A DNA stretch of 49,252 nucleotides from Thalassotalea profundi (lineage in GTDB: Bacteria; Pseudomonadota; Gammaproteobacteria; Enterobacterales; Alteromonadaceae): positions 1-49,252 of the forward strand of contig NZ_BNAH01000019.1 in assembly GCF_014653195.1 (NCBI RefSeq), in the 5' to 3' direction. The notes below the pieces were generated by a model, which had not been told where the DNA came from, ran no database searches, and saw only the letters and a list, made by a program, of their open reading frames with translations. Shown one piece after another: positions 1 to 8,369 of this stretch. The number at the start of each line of letters is the position of its first letter. Positions within the stretch are counted from its first letter, which is position 1. Position numbers and translations under genes: made by a program.

Positions 1-381
1 GGTCGTGCAGGTGAGAACTGTGGTGTATTATTACGTGGTACTAAGCGTGAAGACGTAGAGCGTGGTCAAGTATTATGTAAGCCGGGTTCAATTTCACCTC
101 ATACTAAGTTTGAGTCAGAAGTTTACGTATTAAGCAAAGATGAAGGTGGACGTCACACTCCATTCTTTAAAGGCTACCGTCCACAGTTTTACTTCCGTAC
201 GACTGACATCACAGGTGCAGTAGAATTACCTGAAGGTGTAGAAATGGTAATGCCAGGCGACAACTTAAAGTTTGTTGTAGAGCTAATTAACCCAGTAGCG
301 ATGGACGAAGGTTTACGCTTCGCAATCCGTGAAGGTGGTCGTACTGTTGGTGCTGGTGTTGTTTCTAAAATCATCGACTAA
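1..381 (+). CDS. tuf: Elongation factor Tu, C-terminal part (5' end outside window)
   Basis: This is the last 126 codons of EF-Tu, the GTPase that delivers aminoacyl-tRNA to the ribosome. Reading frame 1 is open from the first base to the TAA at 379-381. It covers domain 2 and the whole of domain 3: GRAGENCGVLLRG, the KPGSI and PHTKFE segments, GYRPQFYFRTTDITG and the C-terminal end VGAGVVSKIID. The G domain lies upstream of the window. A factor-independent terminator follows about 30 bases after the stop, so this is the last gene of its transcription unit, as tufA usually is after rpsL-rpsG-fusA. Which tuf copy it is cannot be told from this fragment. Confidence 0.98.
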   Translation, partial: GRAGENCGVLLRGTKREDVERGQVLCKPGSISPHTKFESEVYVLSKDEGGRHTPFFKGYRPQFYFRTTDITGAVELPEGVEMVMPGDNLKFVVELINPVAMDEGLRFAIREGGRTVGAGVVSKIID

Positions 382-410
382 TATCGAGATTTTAGCTCAC
401 TGAGCATAAA

Positions 411-438
411 GAAAAGGTCGCGAAAGCGGCCTTTTTTG
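411..438 (+). terminator. Intrinsic terminator after tuf
   Basis: A 6-bp GC-rich stem, GGTCGC with GCGGCC (one G-T pair), is closed by a GAAA tetraloop. It is preceded by AAAA and followed by six T. It lies 30 bases after the tuf stop. Confidence 0.9.
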
Positions 439-602
439 TCTGTGGTTTAAAAACGACTTACCCAATTGACTAGATCTATAAGCTTGTAATTATTATTAAT
501 ACAATCGATCACATAGGAAAACTATTTTTTTACTAAAAATTAACCTACAATAAACTTAGTAGCCACACCTGCAATATAACCCAATCATCTTACTGAGAAA
601 TA

Positions 603-3600
603 ATGAAATTAAGAATGGCAGTAATCAGTTCAAATAAATTTTTAATGCCATGGTTAGCTCTTATTTTTATATTATCTGTAGCTTTTATTATTAAAGTACA
701 AGACAACGCACTAGTTGAATCTACACGATTGGAAGTGAAAAACTTATTAGAAGGCGTCTATTCGGAACAAAAAAATACCTTCAATAGTTTTTTAAACAGA
801 CAATTTAGACATTTAACATTTTTATTAGATACTCCTCCTATTCAAGGAATTAGTCGTTCTAAGGTAAATAACGGTGTTGATTCACTTGATGGAACAAAAA
901 CGGACGTATGGTTGACACGGCTTGCACAAATTTTTAGTTCACTAGCAAGCAATTACCAAGATATTGCACAAATTAGATTGATCGATGCAGCAACAGGTTT
1001 TGAATTAGTTAGAGTGGATAAAATAGGCCAAGATATTCAACGAGTAATTGAAACAAAATTACAAAATAAAGGCGATACAGATTACTTTAAAAAAACACTC
1101 AAATTACCTGAACATACGGTATATATTTCTGAATTAGATTTAAATCGTGAAAACGGAGTTATTGAATACCCGGTTAAGCCTACAATTCGCTTTTCAATAC
1201 CTGTATATAACGAACTTAATCAACTATACAGTTTGTTAATCATTAATATTTCTGCGACAGAATTACTTAGTCAGCTACAGGATATAAGTGATAAACACGA
1301 TGTACGATTATCATTATTAGATCAATATGAAAATATTATTGAGCATAGTGATGGAGAGTATCGTTTTACTAAAGATTTAGCTCCTGAGGTTACATGGAGT
1401 AAAGCATTTAAAACTGAGCCATGGGATCAAGGTTTATTAAAGTTTACTAATAAAAGTAATGAAAAATCTCATTTTATTTCGCTATTTAAAGATCTTATTT
1501 TTGCCCCTATAGAATTTGGAGGGGCTAATAAGTTTTCTTTTATCAATTATATTAGTGAGCAAAAATATGAGAAAATATTACAGGATAAACGCCTCGCTAA
1601 TTTAGGTTCTTTAGCTGTTATTTTTCTTATTTTTATTGTTATTTCGGTCATCTTGCTTTTTTATATTCGTAGTGCCGCTCAGTTAAGGAAAACAAGAACA
1701 CAGTTTGCTGCAATAATTCAAGGCGCCTCAGATGGGATTATTGCGATTAATCATAAATTAGAAATAGAAAGTTTTAATATTGCAGCGGCTCAGTTTTTTC
1801 CAGAGTTAAGTCATTTCAAATCGAAGCAAAAGTTAGCGGATATATCATGCTTTTGTGCTGAATTTATTGATCAACTGATAAAATTTGAAAGCTCAAATAC
1901 TACCAACTTTCAGGTGACATCTTCAAACAAGGTCACTGAATTGCGTGTAAATATGTCACCCATTTTAGATGATAAAAATGTAAAAATTGGTAATGCACTA
2001 TTTGTTCAAGACATTTCAGAGCAAATAAGGTACGAGAATGAAATAACAGAAATTAATGCTTCATTGGAAGATCAAATTTTAGCAAGAACTGCAGAATTAG
2101 AGCAAGAACGGAAAAATGCCGTGAATGCGTCAAATATTAAAAGTAAGTTTGTTTCAACTATTAGCCATGAAATGCGAACTCCATTAAATGGAATTTTAGG
2201 ATCACTTAACTTGATGTCTAAGGAAAAACATGAAGAGCATATTGCTTCATTACTAGACATGATGCACTCGAGTGCATCATCGTTAAGTACATTAATTAAT
2301 GATGTTTTAGACTTATCAAAGATTGAAGCGGGAAAGCTTGAAATAGTCGCTGAAAATTGTAATGTGATAGCGGTAATTGAAGATACTGTTATCTCCTTAA
2401 CTCCTCAAGCTTATGACAAGAATGTTAATTTAGAGTTTGATGTTACTGAAATAAAGCATTTCTCATTAAAATTAGATTCGGGAAGATTGATTCAAATTTT
2501 AAATAATTTAATTGGGAATGCATTGAAATTTACGTTGCGTGGTGGCGTATATATCTCAGCAAGAACAAGGTTTATCAACAAAAAAATTAGGTTGGAAGTT
2601 GATATTAAAGATACCGGTATAGGTATCGCAAAAGATTTACAGTCAAAACTATTTCAATCTTTTACTCAGGCTGATAACTCAATTTCAACTGAGTTTGGGG
2701 GCACAGGGCTAGGCCTTTCAATTAGTAAACAACTTTGTGAATTGATGGGAGGGGAAATCTCAGTTGTATCAGAAAAAGATAAAGGAAGTACATTCAGTTT
2801 TTATATTGATACAGAAACCGAAGGGGCTAAAGCCTTACCTGATACTAAAGTATTGAATAAAGTATCGTTTAAACTTCTTTTATGTGATGAGTATATATAT
2901 AAAAAATGGGACAATACCATAAGATATTTTGGTGGTGTTGTTGATAATGAAAATCCTGATTATTATGTTGTAGACTGTCACCATTCGGAATATCAACTAA
3001 TAAAAGACAATGAGAAAATATTATCTAGAAGTATATTTCTTTCACGTCATTCGGAGACTTATCCTGAAATTCAGCATTTATTTGCATTCCTAAATAGGCC
3101 AACAAAATTACTGTCTTTCTTACAATTATTTTCAACTAATACAGAGTTGTTGAAATATTTTACTTCTAAGCTTACAGAAGACAGCAAGAGTGAATTTGAT
3201 TTTCCGAATCTTGCGAATAAAACCTATTTAGTGGTCGATGACAATAGCATTAATATCACTATTGCTGTGCATTTATTACATTCTGTTAATGCAAAAACAA
3301 TTACAGCTTTATCTGGTGTTGAAGCGATAGAAAAATTGGTTGAGGCGAAAACCAACAAGGTAGAAATTGATGCCATATTACTTGATTGTCAAATGCCAAT
3401 TATGGATGGATATGAAACAACTCAGCGTATACGAAAAGGTGAAGCAGGTGATGAGTTTGTACGAACCCCAATCATTGCCTTAACAGCTAATGCTATGTCT
3501 GATGAGAAAGAAAAGTGTCTTGCTCTTGGGATGAATGACTATCTTACTAAGCCTATTGATACTGCTCGTTTATTTCAAACATTAAATAAGTTCTTACTTG

Positions 3601-3992
3601 CTGGTATTTCAAGCAATGTAGCGGGAAAAAATAAGAAAATAGCTGTTTATGAATCATTAAATTTCGAGAAAGCATTAGAACGTTTATCTCATAACGAAGA
3701 GCTATATAAGAAGCTACTTGAGATGTTTCTTGATGAAACGCCTATTAAAATTAGTTCACTACAAGAAGCGTTGAATAGCAAAGATTTTAGTGAAATAAAA
3801 TTGGTAAGCCATGCTCTACAAGGTACAACAGCTAATATTAGCGCATTACAACTTTACGCTTATTCAATTGCATTAGAAGGTACGGCAAAGCAAAAAGATA
3901 TACAGGGATGTGTTCATTTAGTCCAAACAATTGGGAGGGAATTTCAAAAGGTTACCAAAATAATACAAGAAAACTTTTCTATAAATAATTAG
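603..3992 (+). CDS. Hybrid sensor histidine kinase with receiver and Hpt domains
   Basis: This 1129-residue inner-membrane phosphorelay kinase has these parts in order: membrane segment ~13-31, a periplasmic sensor of about 300 residues resembling a Cache/PDC fold, membrane segment ~331-355, a PAS-like domain ~365-485, a coiled coil ~487-515, and HisKA with ISHEMRTPLNG (phospho-accepting His522). The HATPase has an N box near 634, DTGIGI at ~670 and GGTGLGL at ~699. A receiver follows with DD879/880 and acceptor Asp928 in LDCQMPIMDG. The C-terminal Hpt has His1070 in SHALQGTTANI. Between HATPase and receiver (~755-870) lies a receiver-like stretch without acidic motifs, probably a degenerate receiver as in BarA-type kinases. 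All catalytic residues of the relay are present. No DNA-binding regulator is adjacent, so the output partner is unknown. The ligand cannot be told. Confidence 0.93.
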   Translation: MKLRMAVISSNKFLMPWLALIFILSVAFIIKVQDNALVESTRLEVKNLLEGVYSEQKNTFNSFLNRQFRHLTFLLDTPPIQGISRSKVNNGVDSLDGTKTDVWLTRLAQIFSSLASNYQDIAQIRLIDAATGFELVRVDKIGQDIQRVIETKLQNKGDTDYFKKTLKLPEHTVYISELDLNRENGVIEYPVKPTIRFSIPVYNELNQLYSLLIINISATELLSQLQDISDKHDVRLSLLDQYENIIEHSDGEYRFTKDLAPEVTWSKAFKTEPWDQGLLKFTNKSNEKSHFISLFKDLIFAPIEFGGANKFSFINYISEQKYEKILQDKRLANLGSLAVIFLIFIVISVILLFYIRSAAQLRKTRTQFAAIIQGASDGIIAINHKLEIESFNIAAAQFFPELSHFKSKQKLADISCFCAEFIDQLIKFESSNTTNFQVTSSNKVTELRVNMSPILDDKNVKIGNALFVQDISEQIRYENEITEINASLEDQILARTAELEQERKNAVNASNIKSKFVSTISHEMRTPLNGILGSLNLMSKEKHEEHIASLLDMMHSSASSLSTLINDVLDLSKIEAGKLEIVAENCNVIAVIEDTVISLTPQAYDKNVNLEFDVTEIKHFSLKLDSGRLIQILNNLIGNALKFTLRGGVYISARTRFINKKIRLEVDIKDTGIGIAKDLQSKLFQSFTQADNSISTEFGGTGLGLSISKQLCELMGGEISVVSEKDKGSTFSFYIDTETEGAKALPDTKVLNKVSFKLLLCDEYIYKKWDNTIRYFGGVVDNENPDYYVVDCHHSEYQLIKDNEKILSRSIFLSRHSETYPEIQHLFAFLNRPTKLLSFLQLFSTNTELLKYFTSKLTEDSKSEFDFPNLANKTYLVVDDNSINITIAVHLLHSVNAKTITALSGVEAIEKLVEAKTNKVEIDAILLDCQMPIMDGYETTQRIRKGEAGDEFVRTPIIALTANAMSDEKEKCLALGMNDYLTKPIDTARLFQTLNKFLLAGISSNVAGKNKKIAVYESLNFEKALERLSHNEELYKKLLEMFLDETPIKISSLQEALNSKDFSEIKLVSHALQGTTANISALQLYAYSIALEGTAKQKDIQGCVHLVQTIGREFQKVTKIIQENFSINN

Positions 3993-4069
3993 CAAATAAT
4001 CAAGTTACCCTTGAAGGTCTGACCAGTATAGTTAACAATAAGGGATTCTATTCAATTGAGATAATTATT

Positions 4070-4561
4070 ATGGCGAATCGATTAAGTAAAATGGTCCAAC
4101 GTATTAACTCAGGGCCTAAATTTATGCGTTCGTGGTTATTAACCAAGTTATTCTGTTCACAGGTTAAATATGCCAATACAACAGGCATTAAGATCACGCA
4201 TATCGATCATCAAAAGGTTGAAATTGAGCTTGCTAATAAAAGAAAAGTTCAAAATCATATTGGCGGCGTACATGCTGTTGCAGCTGCATTATTGGCTGAG
4301 TCTGCGTCAGGTATCGTTTTTGGGATTAATCTACCCGACTCTCAACTCCCTTTATTAAAGTCGATGAAAATGGATTTTTTAAGACGTATGGAAGGTGCTC
4401 TAAAAGCAAAAGCAACTATTACTTCTGAACAATTAGATCAAATGAAAGCGCAAGACAAAGGCGACTTTCTAGTCGAAGTACATATTACGGATGAGTCTGG
4501 CGAAGAACCAATCGCTTGTTTAATGCACTGGGCATGGGTAACTAAGCGAGCTAAAAAATAA
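4070..4561 (+). CDS. DUF4442 hotdog-fold protein, thioesterase-like
   Basis: This 163-residue protein resembles the DUF4442 (YiiD C-terminal-like) branch of the hotdog superfamily, which includes acyl-CoA thioesterases. The central segment NHIGGVHAVAAALLAESASG is the typical hotdog helix with a conserved His-rich entry. It is followed by MKMDFLRRMEGALKAKATI and by the strand CLMHWAWVTKR. There is no signal peptide or membrane segment, so it is probably cytosolic. It stands alone, 77 bases after the kinase gene, with no strong ribosome binding site and no clear operon partner. Substrate unknown; catalytic activity is inferred from the fold only. Confidence 0.75.
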   Translation: MANRLSKMVQRINSGPKFMRSWLLTKLFCSQVKYANTTGIKITHIDHQKVEIELANKRKVQNHIGGVHAVAAALLAESASGIVFGINLPDSQLPLLKSMKMDFLRRMEGALKAKATITSEQLDQMKAQDKGDFLVEVHITDESGEEPIACLMHWAWVTKRAKK

Positions 4562-4731
4562 CTTATCATCAATGTAAATCAGATCGCTAAAATCAAGCCA
4601 AACCTTATTATTTAAACGGCTCGATTTAGCCTTTGATTATTGGTCATTATCCCCTAAACTATTGTTTTCTTTATTTGTGATTTGAGCATCACAAAAAAAG
4701 GTGTATCAATAGGTTTTATTTTGGATAATTA

Positions 4732-7700
4732 ATGACAAGCATGGACTCTTTAACCCCTTTTCATCAACAAATTAATCGACGCATTACAATCATTGCTTGT
4801 TTGTTTAGCTGTTTTTTTATTGGTGTACTTGCGATTTTTTATAGTAGAGAGTCCGACTTATTTACACTAAAACGCGATATACTTCCCTCAGTTGAAAAAC
4901 AAGTTAACTATAATAAATTAATTGCTAATAGTAAGCAGTTACTTACAGAGATCCTTATTGCGGATAACCCGAAAAACTTTTCTCCAGTGCTATCAAAATA
5001 TCAGGATAATTTGAAAGCGTTAATTAGGAGTGATGTCGGTGATAAGCAACTATTAAGAAAATTGCTAGCTGACGGTGAAAATTACCAAGTAGCTGTTGAA
5101 CGCTTATCGGTAAACCATGAGAAAAATGAACAGTTAAAGAAAAATACAATTGTTCAGCTGCAGTTAGTAAATACGGCTTTAAGTGATGCACTAAAAAGTA
5201 GCATAAAACGTCATCACTTATTGTATCAACAAAGTATCAATCTCTTTTCTCAAGCAATAATTGTGATGGAAAATGTAACTGTAGCGACAGATATTGATCT
5301 ATTTACAGAGTTTACTGAGCGATTAAACACATTAAACCAGCAATGGCTTGATATCACAGCGAATGAAATGGAAGAAGCAACTGTTGTAACCCCTCTACTA
5401 GAGTTGAATAATTTATTATGGGTAGATCAACGTAGTATTGCCAAATGGCGAAGTCATATTCGTATTAGTCAAGAGTTTCGCTCGTTAATAAATAAGCATT
5501 ATCAGGTCCTATTACCATTAAGCGCCGAATTTAAGTTAGCACAACGAGCATCAGATAACCTTTGGCCAAAAGAAGTCTTACCTTGGTTACCACCACAATT
5601 AAAAGCATCTGAGAGTGCTTATTATATTACGCTTGTGTCAATACTAGCTGTGTTTGTTTTTTTATTGATGCTATTGCTTATGCTGCTTGCAACTCGCATC
5701 AAACGTTACCAACAACATTCAATGACTTTATTAGAGCAACGAGTTGAAGGCGACGTTACTTTACCGTTCACATCATTAGAACAACAGAAAGCATTTGAAT
5801 TAATCAATCAATTAACTTTACCTGCGCATAGTGAAAATGAATATCAGCAAGTTAAGACAAATTATGATGAATTAAAGACTCGCCTTGCCAAATACTTACA
5901 GTTATTAGTGTGGTCTAGTGATATTCAAAAAGGAGAAAGAGATTTATCGAAAGCATTAGCAAGTGAGGTATTAGCGCTAAAGCCAAATCAGTGCTGGTAT
6001 CATGCTTTTAGTCGACAAAACATCAAGGGTATTTTTATTGATGCCCGCCAGGCTAAGCTTGATAACACTATCATAGAACGCATTATACAAGATAAACAAG
6101 GGCGGGTATTTAGTTTAACTATCGAATTTACTGAACATGCTTGGCATGGCATTTTATGTTTACAAGATCGTCAGGCTAAACTTGAAAAAGAAATCGTAGA
6201 AGTAAACCAAACGATTATTCAAAATGAACAAGATAATCGCATGCAGCGAATTGAGAATAGTCAGGTATTAAGTAAAATGCTTATTCGTACTATGCTGCAA
6301 AGTCAAAGTGCTTCTTTAGGATTTGGAGTTGCTCCGCTAAAAGTTTATCGCCACTTAATTAGAATGCTTGAGTGGTCAAAGCAACTACAGTTAACAACCT
6401 TGTTAGGTAATAAAGACAGGCAAGTAAAATTAACTGATGTTAATTTTATTAATGAACTTTACGTTTTAATGTCTAATATTCTAGTCGATGCCAACTTACA
6501 ACGAAACACTATTAGCTATACCGTTGATAGTAATATCATTGAACCTTGCAAGCTGAATATTAGGTTGTTTCATCAAACATTAAGTCATTTTTGCCACTCT
6601 TTATTACAAGAGCAGTATAAAGGACACTTGCATCTTGCAGTAACCATGGCTGATAAAAACTCAGGGCAGCAAATTTTAAACTTTGTTTTTAATATTACCC
6701 ACCTTGAAAATAGCTATACTTTACCAGAAACAATCATGGCATTAACGCAGGTTGATGGTGATAAGTTGGAAAAGGAGGCTCCATTAACACAATATTTTTC
6801 TCGTTTATTTAACGCGACATATTGTGAGCAATTGCAAACAAAGGTCATAGATAAAGGCTATCAAATATCATTTAAAATGCCGATCACAACCGCAGTATCA
6901 ACGACCCAAAAACCGGATGTTATTGATTTAAATCAGCGAAACTTAATGTTGTTAAGTGATAATTCACTCACTGTAAGTTTTGTTACTCAGATAGCTAAAA
7001 AGCATCAAGCAAAATTATCTGTTGTCAGTTCAATTAAAGCTTTTACTAAACAAGTGAATGCCAAACAGTTACTAAAAGAACCTGTTGCGACCTTAATTGT
7101 TGCAGATAATGTATTTAGCAATGATTTTTCATTAGTGACTAAACACGTTGATAATTTGCCTTTAGAATTACAACCTAAGATATTTGTTTTACAACCTATA
7201 TGTAATCAAGCTTTTCATCGCATAGGTATGTATCAACATAGTCAAATATTGGATGCTATTACGTTTGCTGCAGAGCTTAAACAATTTATAAAAAGTGAAC
7301 GCTCAAGTAACCTTCTTTTAGCGGCAGATATATTTACACCTTATCGCTTTTCTGCAACTCAGGTTGAAGTATTGCTTGCGGTAGCTGAACCCAAAAAGCA
7401 TGAAATATTACAGCGCTTATTGCATTGGATGGGATTGCAAGTACATTTAGTTTGCAATGCGCAACAAATGCAAAAACAATGGAAATCAGGTCGATATCTT
7501 ATTTTGATTAATGAATTTGACGACTCGGCAATCATGCAACTAGAGGTTGGGAAAAAAGTAAAAAGAGCGGTTTATGCATTTACAAGTACACAGTTAAATA
7601 AATGTCAGAAAGATATTACTGATGAACATTGCCATTGGGAGTTTAATTTATTACCCAATGTGCTAGATATTGGTGCCCTTGTTAATGTATTCAGTTCATG

Positions 7701-8136
7701 GCTTAAGGAGCTTCAGTTAACCCAGCATCATAGTGTAAATTCACATAAGGTGATTGAAAGTAAGTCTCCTGAAGCTTCGGCTAGCAAGAAAATAGATCTC
7801 TGTGTCGAAATGGCAGCATTTGATTTAGTAAAATATGCGCAAAATCAAGGTTCATCTGAATTAGCTGGCTTTATGATCTTAGACTATATTAACGAGATAG
7901 GCTGCGCTATAACTCAGTTAGCTAAATATTTAGAAGTTAAAGACGCGATAAATGCTGAACGTTGTTTGACGACCGTTTTAACAGTAACAAAAATTATGGT
8001 CGCTAACGATTTAGCGAATGCCTGCTTGCCTTTGATGAATAGTTTATCAAAGAAAGATTTTAAGGGGGCAACTGAGGCGATGCAGGATATTCAGATAAAG
8101 TATCAGTTGTTAGCAACGTATGCGGAGTCAATATAA
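4732..8136 (+). CDS. Hybrid-kinase-like membrane protein lacking catalytic motifs
   Basis: A 1134-residue protein with the layout of a hybrid sensor kinase but without its active residues. Membrane segments are at ~18-37 and ~298-322, with a helical periplasmic domain between. A PAS/GAF-like cytosolic part and a coiled coil follow. Where HisKA should have its HExxTP motif there is MLIRTMLQSQSASLG with no histidine. The HATPase-like stretch (~565-725) lacks N, G1 and G2 boxes. Two receiver-like segments (~740-855 and ~878-985) lack the DD pair and acceptor Asp, and the C-terminal Hpt-like bundle (~1020-1134) has TVLTVTKIM where the phospho-His would be. The frame is intact over 3.4 kb, so it is not an ordinary pseudogene. 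It abuts the DUF1289 gene (TAA then GTG with no gap), and the receiver-TPR gene follows, suggesting one operon. The domain calls rest on layout and are inference. Confidence 0.75.
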   Translation: MTSMDSLTPFHQQINRRITIIACLFSCFFIGVLAIFYSRESDLFTLKRDILPSVEKQVNYNKLIANSKQLLTEILIADNPKNFSPVLSKYQDNLKALIRSDVGDKQLLRKLLADGENYQVAVERLSVNHEKNEQLKKNTIVQLQLVNTALSDALKSSIKRHHLLYQQSINLFSQAIIVMENVTVATDIDLFTEFTERLNTLNQQWLDITANEMEEATVVTPLLELNNLLWVDQRSIAKWRSHIRISQEFRSLINKHYQVLLPLSAEFKLAQRASDNLWPKEVLPWLPPQLKASESAYYITLVSILAVFVFLLMLLLMLLATRIKRYQQHSMTLLEQRVEGDVTLPFTSLEQQKAFELINQLTLPAHSENEYQQVKTNYDELKTRLAKYLQLLVWSSDIQKGERDLSKALASEVLALKPNQCWYHAFSRQNIKGIFIDARQAKLDNTIIERIIQDKQGRVFSLTIEFTEHAWHGILCLQDRQAKLEKEIVEVNQTIIQNEQDNRMQRIENSQVLSKMLIRTMLQSQSASLGFGVAPLKVYRHLIRMLEWSKQLQLTTLLGNKDRQVKLTDVNFINELYVLMSNILVDANLQRNTISYTVDSNIIEPCKLNIRLFHQTLSHFCHSLLQEQYKGHLHLAVTMADKNSGQQILNFVFNITHLENSYTLPETIMALTQVDGDKLEKEAPLTQYFSRLFNATYCEQLQTKVIDKGYQISFKMPITTAVSTTQKPDVIDLNQRNLMLLSDNSLTVSFVTQIAKKHQAKLSVVSSIKAFTKQVNAKQLLKEPVATLIVADNVFSNDFSLVTKHVDNLPLELQPKIFVLQPICNQAFHRIGMYQHSQILDAITFAAELKQFIKSERSSNLLLAADIFTPYRFSATQVEVLLAVAEPKKHEILQRLLHWMGLQVHLVCNAQQMQKQWKSGRYLILINEFDDSAIMQLEVGKKVKRAVYAFTSTQLNKCQKDITDEHCHWEFNLLPNVLDIGALVNVFSSWLKELQLTQHHSVNSHKVIESKSPEASASKKIDLCVEMAAFDLVKYAQNQGSSELAGFMILDYINEIGCAITQLAKYLEVKDAINAERCLTTVLTVTKIMVANDLANACLPLMNSLSKKDFKGATEAMQDIQIKYQLLATYAESI

Positions 8137-8343
8137 GTGACAAGCAGTGAAAATGATTCAAAAAGAACAGCATATGTTAATTTAAGCCCTTGTGTAAAAA
8201 ATTGCTGTTTAAATGAAAATGACATTTGTATAGGTTGTTTTCGACACTTGAATGAGATAACCGGTTGGCGTGAATTAACCGAAGCAGAGCAACAAAATAT
8301 AGTGATCAAATGTAAACATCGTAAAAGTAGTCATAATCAATAA
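8137..8343 (+). CDS. DUF1289 family small Cys-rich protein
   Basis: A 68-residue protein with the DUF1289 pattern: SPCVKNCCLNENDICIGCFR (Cys19, 23, 24, 31, 34) followed by LNEITGW and a further Cys near 59 in VIKCKHR. The cysteine spacing suggests metal or Fe-S binding, but no function is established for the family. It starts with GTG directly after the stop of the preceding gene, which points to translational coupling. The next gene begins 26 bases downstream. The family is often found as a passenger in unrelated operons, so its place between two signalling genes may not mean a shared function. Confidence 0.85.
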   Translation: MTSSENDSKRTAYVNLSPCVKNCCLNENDICIGCFRHLNEITGWRELTEAEQQNIVIKCKHRKSSHNQ

Positions 8344-8369
8344 CGTTGTATGCGTTGTAACGAGGTGTA

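Noticed and set aside
466..496. TTGACT with TATTAT upstream of the 603 kinase gene
   Set aside because: The spacing is 19 bp and the distance to the ATG exceeds 100 bp. Such hexamers are common in AT-rich sequence.
4674..4695. Palindrome TTTGTGAT...ATCACAAA before the 4732 gene, like a CRP site
   Set aside because: The half sites TGTGA and TCACA are 8 bp apart instead of 6, so it does not fit CRP. It is also not a terminator, as no T run follows.
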